Assembly (NCBI GenBank): GCA_964020975.1
Contig: OZ026624.1
Span: forward strand, 31,254,850 to 31,318,849
From: Hermodice carunculata
Taxonomy: Eukaryota > Annelida > Polychaeta > Eunicida > Amphinomidae
Direction: 5' to 3'
DNA length: 64,000 nt
Positions 21,657 to 33,300 of this stretch are shown here, in pieces. Positions within the stretch are counted from its first letter, which is position 1. The number at the start of each line of letters is the position of its first letter. The notes under the pieces are model-generated. The model was not told the origin of the DNA. It did not search any database and saw only the letters and a list, made by a program, of their open reading frames with translations. The position numbers and the translations under genes are program-made.

Positions 21657-23010
21657 ACATTTTACACTTACTTGTCAAAAACTTGGCAGGATCCTCCTGA
21701 AAGTTGGTGGGTATGTGCTGTAGGTGGATGTCTACCTGGTTTATTCAAAGGTTCAGGCTGCAGTGATTTTCAGAATTTTCATGTATTTTTTCTTTAATTT
21801 TTGATAAAATCTTCTCTGAAAGCACATGGCCAATTGCTGTAAAATTTCCTTCTGAGGATGACGTCTGTGCTGGCTATGAACAAAATGAACCTGTATTCTG
21901 GAGATCTTGCTGACAAAAAGGACTATAGACCACTTGAGAGAAAAGGAAAAATAGTTGGGTCCCTTTAATTGCATAGAATAAAGAATATGTATATCCCAAA
22001 AGGATTATTTCCTTCAGAGTCTCGTATTTTTATATCAGAATAACTATTCTTTTCGTTAGTATGTGACCCATATATTACCTTCAGTTGTTCAGGTGACATT
22101 TCATAGTTTTTAGCCACTGTATGGTTTGATCTCTATCGAGAATTCACATCCACCTGCCATTGGAAAACAGGTGTATGGAATCAAGCCAGGTACATTTTTC
22201 AGTGAGAAAGGTTTGTTTGAAAAATGTTGGGGGAAAAACAGTCAAGTGTTAAAACAAGCTGCCATAAATATAAAGGACAAGACTTCCTCTTGGTTCTAAA
22301 AGATTGCATAAAAATGAAGTGAAAGTATTTTCTTGTCTGATACCTCTTGAAAAAATAATTCAGAAGGGTACTCATTATTAATAACACAGCTCGGGATGTC
22401 AGTACAGATAAGTTGGATCCACTTTCTAAATTCAGAGCCAAATTCAAATGATTTGCAACCTGTACAAGCTCCATTCCATAGTACTATAAAATGCCATCTC
22501 AAAGTCAATAAGAAAATATCGTTTTAAATCACAATGAAGGGCTGCATATCTATCCATCAGTGCGATGACTACCATGAGCTTTATTTTTCAAAGATTCTGC
22601 AACACCTTTGAGTCTTCACTCTTCTGTACGTGGAATACCATATTTTAATGCCCAATTTTCATTCCATTAGTTCATAATCGGCTACTACTTTGCAGGCCCC
22701 CTTGTTCACTATCTGTAAGCAAGCTCTGCGGGCTTCTCTTTGCTTGAACCTGGTGCACACTTCACATTTGTATTCCATCTTTCAATCCAGGTTTTTGTCT
22801 TGTAGCCATATGTTCTCTCGGACAATACCTTCTATTTGTGTGGTTTTTTGTTTTTTTTTCATTTCCTGCAAAAGTGTGTCGCTACTGGCTAATGTCTCTG
22901 TTTTTAATATCTGTGTGGATTTTAAAAAAATCTAGGACTGTTAATGAAACATTAAACAAAAAGTCATTCACCGTGCAACAGAGCCTGCCCGTTTTGGCAT
23001 GATGAGTTTT
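21657..23010. other. Intergenic sequence
   Basis: No gene or repeat boundary could be supported. The short frames near 21753-22508 and 22690-22935 have no recognisable content. Confidence 0.45.
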
Positions 23011-25172
23011 TACCTCAGCTGACTTGTCAGTCAGCTGAGGTTTTTTGAGTGTCCGTCTTCCGTCGTCCGTCCGTCGTCCACAATTCACATTTTCGACTTC
23101 TTCTCAAAAACCGTCAGCCAGATTCACTGCAAACTTGGTGGAGATGTGCCTTGGGTACGTCTCTACCAAGTTTGTTCAAATGGTCACGGTCCAGTGATTT
23201 TGGGATTTTTAATGAATTTTTTTTCTTCTTTTTTGGGTAAATCTTAAAAAATCTTCTTCTCCGAAACCGCTCACCCAATTGCTTTGATCACCCAATTGCT
23301 TTGATATCACACAGGAACACTCCCTGGGACTCCTAGTTCTTAATTTGTTCACCAGGTGGCGCTGCAATTTTTTCCTAATTTTTTTATGAATTTTTGTGTG
23401 TTATAGCTATTTTCGACTTCTTCTCCAGAACCGTTGCTCAGATTAAGCTGAAACATGGTGGATATGTTCCTTGTAGAAGGGTCAACAAAGTTGTTCACTA
23501 TGTGGGAATGCTGCGGATTCCTGATTTTTAACGATTTTTTCAATAAAACTTGTCGTTCAATGCAGCTTTCCTATTGATTACTGTGGAGTCAATGGGCATT
23601 CTAATGCTAATTCACATTTTTGACTTCTTCTCCAAAACCGTCATCCAGATTAACTTCAAACTTGGTGGCAATGTATCTTGGGTGGGTTTCTACCAATTTT
23701 GTTCATGTGGTCATGCTCCAGTGATTTTTGGATTTTTAATGAACTTTTTACCTCAGCTGACTTGTCAGTCAGCTGAGGTTTTTTGAGGGTCCGTCGTCCG
23801 TCCGTCCGTCGTCCACAATTCACATTTTCGACTTCTTCTCAAAAACTGTCAGCCAGATTCACTTCAAACTTGGTGGAGATGTGCCTTGGGTGGGTCTCTA
23901 CCAAGTTTGTTCAAATGGTCACGGTCCAGTGATTTTGGGATTTTAAATGAATTTTTTTGTTCTTTTTTTGGGTAAATCTTAAAAAATCTTCTTCTCCGAA
24001 ACCGCTCACCCAATTGCTTTGATATCACACAGGAACACTCCCTGGGACTCCTTGTTCTTAATTTGTTCACCAGGTGGCGCTGCAATTTTTTCCTTATTTT
24101 TTATGAATTTTTGTGTATTATAGTTATTTTCGATTTCTCCAGAAGCGTCACTCAGATTAAGCTGAAACGTGGTGGATATATTCCTTGTAGAAGGGTCAAA
24201 CAAAGTTGTTCACTATGTGGGAATGCTGCAGATTCCTGATTTTTAACGATTTTTTCAATTTGGGTACTTGTCGGTCAATGCAGCTTTCCTATTCATTACT
24301 ATGGAAGTCAATGGGCATTCTAATGCTAATTCACATTTTCTACTTCTTCTCCAAAACTGTCATCCAGATTAACTTCAAACTTGGTGGCAATGTACCTTGG
24401 GTGGGTTTCTACCAATTTTGTTCAAATGGTCATGCTCCAGTGATTTTTGGATTTTTAATGAATTTTTTTGTTCTGTTTTTTTGGCAAATATTAAAAAATC
24501 TTCTTCTCCGAAACTGCTGACCCAATTGCTTTGATATCAAACATAGACACTCCCGGGGACACCTAGTTCCCAATTTGTTCACCAGGTGGCGCTGCAATTT
24601 TTTTATGAATTTTTTGTATGGTTTTGCTATTTTTCACTTGTCAGAACGGTCCCTCAGATTAAGCTGAAATGTGATGTATATGTTGTTGTGGAAGGGTCAA
24701 ACAGTTGTTTACTAGGTGGCACGGCTTTGGATTCCTGATTTTTAAGGATTTTCAATTCGGGTACTTATCGTTCGATGCAGTTTTCCTATTGATTACTATG
24801 TAAGTCAATGGGCATTCTAAGGCTAATTCACAGGACAACTGACAAGAAATTTACTGTTTACTTGATAACTTGAGATCTGTTTTGAGTTAGCTACACATGT
24901 TAAATTATTGTGTATGAAGGTCATGCTGAGACAGTACATGAATGACCTTGACCTCGTTTGTGGGGTCACAGTGCAACATACATGAATTTTACTCTTCATT
25001 ATAACTTGAGAACTACTTGAACTTTGATGGTGCACATGTAAGTGTTCTTCTATAAAGGCCAGACTTACTCAGAACATGGTGTCCTTGATCCTTTCCCAAG
25101 TTCATAGAGCTGCAAGTGTGATGAATGTCAAGATCAGCTGAGGCACGGGCTGTTCACACAGCCCTCTTGTTT
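23011..25172 (+). mobile_element. Hairpin-ended non-coding element, family E2, composite copy
   Basis: The start is a perfect palindrome with arms CCTCAGCTGACT (23013-23040), followed by GTCCGTCGTCCGTCC runs. A second start with the same palindrome lies at 23751, so two 5' parts are stacked 738 bp apart. The body repeats the phrases TTCAAACTTGGTGG and TCACCAGGTGGCGCTGCA several times. The end at about 25172 is the hairpin GGGCTGTTCACACAGCCC followed by TCTTGTTT. No protein is encoded. The layout (5' palindrome, internal repeats, 3' hairpin) resembles Helentron-derived non-autonomous elements; that placement is inference. Confidence 0.75.
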
Positions 25173-26567
25173 GTTGTTTTTTTTGGACAAATCTTAAAAA
25201 ATCTTCTTCCCCGAAACTGCTTACCCAAATGCTTTGATATGACACAGGAAGACATCTAGGGACTCCTTGTTGTTAATTTGTTCACCAGGTGGCGCTGCTG
25301 TTTTCTATTTTTTGTTTTTTTGTGAATTTTTGTGTGTTATAGATATTTTCGACTTCTTCTCCAGAACCGTCACTCAGATTAAGCTTACACTTGGTGGATA
25401 TGTTCCTAATGGAAGCGCCAAACAAAGTTGTTCACTGTGTGGGAATGCTGCGGATTCCTGAATTTTAATGATTTTTTCAAGTCGGCTCCTTTGGGGTAAA
25501 TGCACCTTTCCTATTGATTACCATGTAAGTCAATGGGCATTCTAATGCTGATTTACATTTTCGACTTCTCCAAATCCATCATCCAGATTTACTTCAAACT
25601 TGGTGGCAATGTACCTTGGGTGGGTGTTTACCAGCTTTGTTCCAATGAATTTGGATTTTTTAATGATTTTTTAAAAAAAATCTCTACAAAAGTTTTAATA
25701 GGAAAACTTAACATGGGAATTTCTTGTAATGGTCATAACTTTAATAATATTGACCAGATTTACTTCAAACTTGGTGGTGATGTGCCTTAGGTAGATCTCT
25801 ACCAAGTGTGTCCAAATGGTCACGCTTTATTGATTTTTGGATTTTTTATGAATTTTTTTGTTTTTTGTTGGGGCAAACCTTCAAAATTATTCTCTTCTGA
25901 AACCGCTCACCCAATTGCTTTGATATCGTACATAGACACTCCCGGGGACACCTAGTTCCCAATTTGTTCACCAGGTGGCGCTGCAATCTTTTTTAATGAA
26001 TTTTTTGTATGGTTTTGCTATTTTTCACTTGTTCTCAGAACCATCCCTCAGATTCAGCTGAAATGTGATGGATATATTGTTGTGGAAGGGTCATTTACAT
26101 TTACTAGGTGGCACTGCTTTGGATTCCTGATTTTTAAGGATTTTCAATTTGGGTACTTATCGTTCAATGCAGCTTTCCTATTGATTACTATGTAAGTCAA
26201 TGGGCATTCTAATGCTAATTCACAGGACAACTGACACGAAATTTACTGTTTACTTGATACCTTGAGATCTGTTTTGAGTTAGCTTCACGTTAATTATTGT
26301 GTATGAAGGTCATGCTGAGACAGTACATGAATGACCTTGACCTCGTTTGTGGGGTCACAGTGCAACATACATGAATTTTACTCTTCATTATAACTTGAGA
26401 ATCACTTGAACTTTGATGTTGCACATGTAGGTGTTCTTCTATAAAGGTCAGACTTACTCAGAACATGGTGTCCTTGATCCTTTCCCAAGTTCATAGAGCT
26501 GCAAGTGTGATGAATGTCAAGATCAGCTGAGGCACGGGCTGTTCACACAGCCCTCTTGTTGTTGACC
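25173..26567 (+). mobile_element. Tandem extension of the family E2 element
   Basis: 24540-25172 and 25930-26567 are nearly identical with an offset of about 1392 bp, and both end in the hairpin GGGCTGTTCACACAGCCC plus CTTGTT. This copy lacks the CCTCAGCTGACT palindrome at its start, so it arose by duplication of the 3' part and not by independent insertion. Confidence 0.75.
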
Positions 26568-26645
26568 TGTTTCCCCCTTAGAAATACGACACAGTATGAA
26601 TACTATTTTGCTAAGTTTATTTTTCAAGATCGAGCCTTACATAAC

Positions 26646-27519
26646 TGTTCGCTTAATTATGCATCCCCCACTGGGGGATGCATATAATGTTTAGTAGAAT
26701 TCGAGAGCCGCCGCCGCCGCAGCCGGATTTCTTATTTCTGCTGTAACTCTAAGGCATATTTACGAATTACGTTCTATTTTGGTACAAATATTCTACAGGT
26801 CTGGGGAATTCTTCTGATATACTGTTTGTCAAAATCCATTGATTTTGGGATTTTTTTGTTAAGGTTTTTCGTTTTTTGCTGACTCAGCAAAATCAGGCAA
26901 AATTGTTTTTTCCGTATATATCTTGCTTATGGTTGATGATAGGCCCATGGTTACTATTGAACATTAGTAGGAAATCACCTATGGGCTTTCTTTTGGTGTT
27001 GTTAAATTTGACCTCGAGTGACCTTGAAAGGTCAAACTGAGGTCAAAAGCTGTTTTCCTTATATATCTTTGTTACGGTTGTTCGCAGACCCATGGTTACT
27101 ATTGAACATGAATAGGAAAGTACCTGTGGGCTTTCTTTTGGTGTTGTTAAATTTGACCTCGAGTGACCTTGAAAGGTCAAACTGAGGTCAAAATTTTATT
27201 TTCCTTATATATCTTTGTTACGGTTGATTGCAAGAACATGATTACTATTGAACATAAATAGGGAACACTCTGAATGGTGCTTGTCATGTAATCCCAATAT
27301 ACAGGCCCACCAGGAACTGCTGGGTATATAGTTGTAATTCATTTTGCTGCTGGGACATTTCCAACATATTACAGCTACCACGACCCAGTACATTTTTCAT
27401 TCAACATTTAAAAACATACCCTGTGTCACATGGTAAGCCATACGTGCTGACAAAGATATTCAATGTCATGCGTGGGGGATGCATATTTGTTTTCGCACAG
27501 CGAAAAACTCGTGTCTAGT
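26646..27519 (+). mobile_element. Helitron-like non-autonomous element
   Basis: It starts TCGCTTAATTATGCATCCCC, with a palindrome ATGCATCCCCCA/TGGGGGATGCAT. It ends with the hairpin TTTTCGCACAGCGAAAA, then CTCGTGTCTAG followed by T. A 3' hairpin close to CTAG-T and a 5' TC are the hallmarks of Helitron ends. Internally a unit of about 125 bp with TTGACCTCGAGTGACCTTGA repeats (about 27006, 27131). No Rep/helicase is present. The end TC and CTAG are seen directly; family assignment follows from them. Confidence 0.65.
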
Positions 27520-27708
27520 TTTCTTCAAAGTTGTATTACAGATGAATAAAAGGGCTATTTCCTTTGTTTGGACTTGGGAGGGGGGATCAAATGGAATGGT
27601 ATGTGAATTTCATGTGTCATAACTGTACACAGTTTTGCCAGTACCTGGAAATCTATCAGCAAAATTATCTTGAGAGAATGCCTATTAATTTTTAGATATT
27701 TGCACATA

Positions 27709-28445
27709 TTAATGTTTTCTCACTTGACGCTGTAAAATCCCTGATTTGAATTCATTTTTCCACATTTCTCTGGATTCGTTTGCTCTCTTCAAAGACTGGT
27801 TCACTCTCTTTGGGTTGTACAGGATAAGTCTCTTTTTCATTTCACAGAGTATATCTGTTAGCTTAGCATTTTCAGCTTTCAGCTTCGCATTTTCTGTCTC
27901 AAGATGTTTTATTTTTTGCGTTGAGGATATAAACTTCTGTTCCAAGTTTATGAAGCGTTTCTTCTTGCACACCACTTTTAAAGTTGTCAAATTTCCCGCG
28001 TTTTGGAAGTATATCTGCCACATATGGATCCACGGTGTTTGAACTCTCTGCCATCCGCCCTTTGTTTTTCTTCATTGGCAATGGCAAAGACCATTTACCT
28101 GACAGGAATGCTTCAAGAAGCGATCCCCTTTGGCTCACTTTAAGTTTCATGATGCTAAGGCGATGGTTTTGCCGCAGCAGTCCTCAAAGATTCAGGGGCA
28201 GGTTGTCTACATCTTTCTGGAAAACTTTCCCCATAGCATCTCTCACATGCAGCCATGTGACTGTCACTCTTGGCTTCTTCTGTTTTTGAAGATACCCAAA
28301 AATTTCAAGGATAACTGTGTTGGTTATCTTTTCACATTCTGTTTTGGCTAGGGATTCACGAAAAATGTCTGGTGATTGTAAATTTATACCTGCAGCAGCA
28401 CATGCAGGTGCTGATCCTGCCATCTGTAACCTGCAAAAGAATAAA
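27709..28445 (-). pseudogene. Broken gene of unknown family with coiled coil
   Basis: On the - strand, after a TTCTTTTGCAG acceptor-like site, coding-looking segments follow. They include FRESLAKTECEKITNTVILE and YLQKQKKPRVTVTWLHVRDA (28423-28184), SQRGSLLEAFLSGKWSLP (28150-27899 frame), and a heptad-rich coiled coil KHLETENAKLKAENAKLTDI (28023-27709 frame). The frame changes at least twice with at least one stop between, so either it is a dead copy or introns are missed. I do not recognise the family. It begins 189 bp beyond the Helitron-like 3' end (27519). Confidence 0.5.
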
Positions 28446-30010
28446 GACCAATGTGAGAGATTTTTTTCTTATTATTTAATGGTAAATATTAGATCATTTA
28501 CCCAACAGAAATGTTTCAAGAAGTGATCCCCCTTTTTTTTCATTTAAAAATTCACACTTTGTAAGAGTTATATTCCTTTTATTGGGGAACAGCGGTGGTG
28601 GTACAGAGTCCAGCTTTTAAACTCAGCAAAACCTGTATATGTCTTTTTTTGTCCCTTTAAAAAAAAATACATATATATGAGAAGGGAATATCTTTTTTCC
28701 CACTCCAAACAAATTTCTTAACTACAATTTGCTATATTTCACTGTCACATCCAAAATAAATATATTTTTTCCCTCACTTTTTTTAATGTTTATAACTTTA
28801 TAATAATTGGCAGTATCAATTTTTTTCCACAAACAAATTTTGTAACTTTACTGTTATTTCACATCCACAATAAATACACATTTATACCGCCTAGATCACT
28901 TTGTACAAAATGAACCAGAACATTTGCGCCTTGATTTTTTTTTCATTTAACTTAAAATTGCATTTGAGTTTGTTTTTTTTGGGGGGGGGGGGGCAGGTGC
29001 TGAGTTCAGCTTGAATCAGCATAAATAATCCATGTAATATGTTTGAAACCTTTCCAGCTACAATCACAATAAAAGGACAATAAATTGCTATCAGAAAAGT
29101 ATCACATATACTTGATGTATTGGGTTTATTATTATTATTTTTTTTTTGAGTTTTCTTGGCAATTAAGACCAAAGTGACAAGTCTATTGAACTATGCTACA
29201 AACACTTTCCATGTTAATTTAAAATGAAAACGATATACTGATTCCGGGCCCCAATTAGCGAATGACTTTGCTATTTTGCTCAATTTCACCTAGTAATTCA
29301 CCTTTTTACTCGCTCGGATATTGTTATTTATAGTTCAATTATAAACTGTACACATAATGATGCAAAAACATGAACAGAAGTTGCATAAATTATAGCTACA
29401 TTTTAGCGTACCAATAGGATGTATTCATATCTAAATGCGGTTCCACTGTAACACATATTGAGCAAAAGAGGGAGCCACCTGCATCAGGGCAGATCCATGT
29501 ATTTAGCATGGTCAATAGGACTTTCTCAACAAAATGACCAACAAGAAAATGTATTAACATAATAATATATATATATATTTGAAACATAAAGGATGCCTAA
29601 ATTGATTAGAAATGGGCTCTCTTCTGGTTGAAAAGGTGTTATTTATGGATGTTTGTGTAGTATATAATACAAATATGCCCTGATCATGGTGGAAGCATCA
29701 GTCTGTTGCCCCAGCAACCCAGGAAGGGAGCAGGATGGCAGTTAAATATGAATGTCTCCTATCCACCCTGTTTGAGCATTGTTTTTAATGTTGTAGCCAA
29801 TCTTCGAATCTGCAAAATTTTGAAATTGCGTCATGCAGTCTGTGAATATCAAGATTGCTTAAGCAATTTCGAAATCGTATCAGGTTAGATAAAACTTGTA
29901 AATATCTAAATATTCTATATACCAAATGTTTGACGTGATCTATTTGTACTCTAATGGGTCTAAGGTGTGTTAAACTGTTAACTTGTACGTATATTAATAA
30001 CGAAGCGGGT
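28446..30010. other. Intergenic, T-rich low complexity
   Basis: Contains T-runs around 28525-28990 and 29130-29155 and a G-run near 28980. No gene is supported. Confidence 0.5.
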
Positions 30011-30027
30011 GTGGTGTAAGGGTCACA

Positions 30028-30060
30028 CCATGGAGCTACTACAGAATAGCAGCTCCATGG
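30028..30060. repeat. Short inverted repeat
   Basis: CCATGGAGCTACT and AGCAGCTCCATGG flank a 7-bp loop. It sits at the left approach to the 282-bp array and has no assigned role. Confidence 0.7.
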
Positions 30061-30339
30061 TCACACTAAAGTCTAAACACCAAAACCCACCTGAACTCAC
30101 CAAAGACCACCTGAACTCTGTGCTGGGACGTTAATTTAAGGTAGAGGGGATCGCATTTGACACACGTCGTGACTTTTTGTTGTGAATGATGTCTTCGTCG
30201 TCCAATGAAGCAGTACGTCTGCTACGAGAAACATGAAACTGACGGCCGGTTGAGTTCCATTTATATTGGTTTCAACTTCAGCACGAGGTGGCTCGGCAGA
30301 ATGGAGTCAAACCATTTGCACTGACATTATTTTAAAAAT

Positions 30340-33300
30340 TTCCGAACTACGAAACAAAGATTATGCAACAAAGGAGATCTTTATGGCAGGTACGATTGTG
30401 TTTGTATGGTATTTTTTTCTATTGATTTATTTTTTGTTTTATTTATTTATTTATTTTTTCAGAGAATATGCAAGTATTGATACCCACATATTCAGAGATA
30501 GAGTAAGCGAAGCACTGCTGGATTTCTAAATTGAACTGCTCAATTCTGAAATCTTTCCTCTCCTTTTTTGAATAGGCTGCCTTACTCTAACTATAAAAAA
30601 TGATATGCATTGAAAGAGATAGGCATAAAAGAATGTGGGAAATGGGTACAGATGTACATGCTCTTTAAGGCCACCCATAATGGCAGACAAAAGTGGTCAC
30701 ATAATGCCAGGTTATCTTTCTTTGCAATTAAAGTAACTAAAATAGGACAGAAGGGCCCTGAAAAGTGATCTTAAAAACTAATGTGGTCTCTCCAAAGAGG
30801 TGGTCTTTATAGCAGGTACCACTTTATTTGGAATGTATTCAGTTATTTCTTTGCAGTTTCTAAATTGCACATTTCCATTTTAAAATAAGGTTCTCATTTC
30901 CCGAATACACTGCATTACTCCCATTTAAACAAAAACATGTGGTCAAAAACTAAATAACTATGGAACAATGATAGCAATAAAGGAGATGGACAAAAAAAAA
31001 AGAAAAGAAAAAGGACGGGATATAATTGGGTGCAGATGTACATGCTCTTTAAGTTATCTTTCTTTGCAAATAAATTAACTGAAATAGGACAGAAGGGCCC
31101 TGCAAAGTGATCTTAAAAACTGTGGTCTCTCCCAAGAGGTTGTCGCTACAGCAGGTACCACTGTATTTTTAATGTATTCAGTTATTTGTTCCAGAGAAAA
31201 TGCAAATACTGATGCTTACATTTATTCAGAGATGGGGTATGTAAACAATTGCCCAATTTTTAAATTTTCCTCTCCTTTTCTTAATAGGGTGTCTCACTCA
31301 AGTTGAAACAAAACCTGCAGCCTAATATTCAATAAATAACTATGAAACAATGGTGCAATAAATGAGATCTTAAAACCTAGTGTGTCTTCCCAAGAGATGG
31401 ACTTTATAGAAGGTACCACTGTATTTGTAATGTATTTAGTTATTTGTTTGCATAGAATATGTAAGTACTGATACACAGCTATATTCAGAGATTGGTTGAG
31501 TGCGGCACTGCCCCATTTCTAAATTGCAATGTTCAATTTTGAAATCTTTCCTCTCTTTTTCTGAAAAGGGTGTCTCACTGCACTTAAAACAAATACCTGT
31601 AGCCAAATACTAATTTAACAACTACAAAACAATGATTTTGCAATTATGCGGATCTTACAACTAATGTGGTCTCCCGAAGAGGTGGTCTTTATGGCAAGTA
31701 CCACTGTATTTGTATTGTATTCAGTTATGTTATTTGCTTGCAGAGAAAATGCAAGTACTGATACCAACATATATTCAGAGAATGAGTAAGTGAGGCGCTG
31801 CCCCATTTCTAAATTGCACTGTTCAATTTTGAAAGCTTTCCTCTCCTTTTCTGAGTAGGGTGTGTCACTCGAGTTGAAACAAAAATCTCTAGCCAAATAC
31901 TGAATAACCATGAAACAATGATGGTGCAATAAAGGGGATCTTATAGACTGATGTGGTCTTTATAGCAGGTACCAGTGTGTTTGTTTTCAGTTATTTGTTT
32001 GCAGAGAATATGTAAGTGCTGATACCTACATATTTGCCGAGATTGGGTGAATGAGGCACTGCCGAATTCCTAAATTGCACCATTCAGTTTTGAAATCTTT
32101 CTTCTCCTTTCCTGAATAGGGTGTGTCACTCGAGTTGAAACAAAAACCTGTAACCAAATACTCAATAACCATGAAACAATGATGGTGCAATAAAGGGGAT
32201 CTTATAGACTGATGTGGTCTCCAACAAGGGGTGGTCTTTATAGCAGGAACCACGGTATTTGTAATGTATTTAGTTTTTTTTTGCAGAGAATATGTAAGAA
32301 CTGATACCCAGATATATTCAGAAATTGGTTGAGTGAGGCACTGCCCAATTTCTAAATTGCAATGTTCAATTTTGAAATCTTTCCTCTCTTTTTCTGAATA
32401 GGGTGTCTCACACCACTTGAAACAAATACCTGTAGCCAAATACTTATTTAACAAGTACGAAACAATGATTTTGCAATTATGCAGATCTTAAAACTAATGT
32501 GGTCTCCCCAAGAGGTGGTCGGTATGGCCACTGTATTTGTATTATATTCAGTTATGTTATTTGTTTGCAGAGAAAATGCAAGTACTAACACCTACATGTA
32601 TTCAGAGAAGAGTATGTGAAGCGCTGCCCAATTTCAAAATTGCACTGTCCAATTTTGAAATCTTTCCTTTCCTTTTCTGAGTAGGGTTTCTCTTTCGAGT
32701 TGAAACAAAAAAAAAAACTGTAGCCAAATACTGAATAACCATGAAACAATGATTGTGCAATAAAGGGGATCTTATAGACTTATGTGGTCTCCCACAAGAG
32801 GTGGTCTTTATAGCAGGTACCAGTGTGTTTGTTTTGTTGTTTTCAGTTGTTAGTTTGCATAGAGTATGTAAGTGCTGATACCTACATATTTGCTGAGATT
32901 GGGTGAATGAGGCACTGCCGAATTCTTTCATTGCACCATTCAGTTTTGAAATCTTTCCGCTCCTTTCCTGAATAGGATGTGTCACTCGAGTTGAAACAAA
33001 AACCTGTAACCAAATACTCAATAACCATGAAACAATGATGGTGCAATAAAGGGGATCTTATAGACTAATGTGGTCTCCCACAAGAGGTGGTCTTTATAGC
33101 AGGTACCACTGTATTTGTTTGGTTGTTTTCATTTATTTGTTTGCAGAGAATATGTTAGTGCTGGTACCTACATATATTCAGAGATTGAGTATGTGAAACA
33201 GTGCTCAATGTTAAAATCTTTCCTCTCCTTTCCTGAATAGGGTGTCTCACTCGAGTTGAAACAAAACCTGTAGCCAAATACTCAATAAATAACTCTTAAA

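Noticed and set aside
23011-26567. Repeated open frames containing HIFDFFSKTVIQINFKLGG-like peptides
   Set aside because: The same DNA phrase repeats inside a non-coding element; similar peptides arise wherever the phrase occurs, with no conserved frame length.
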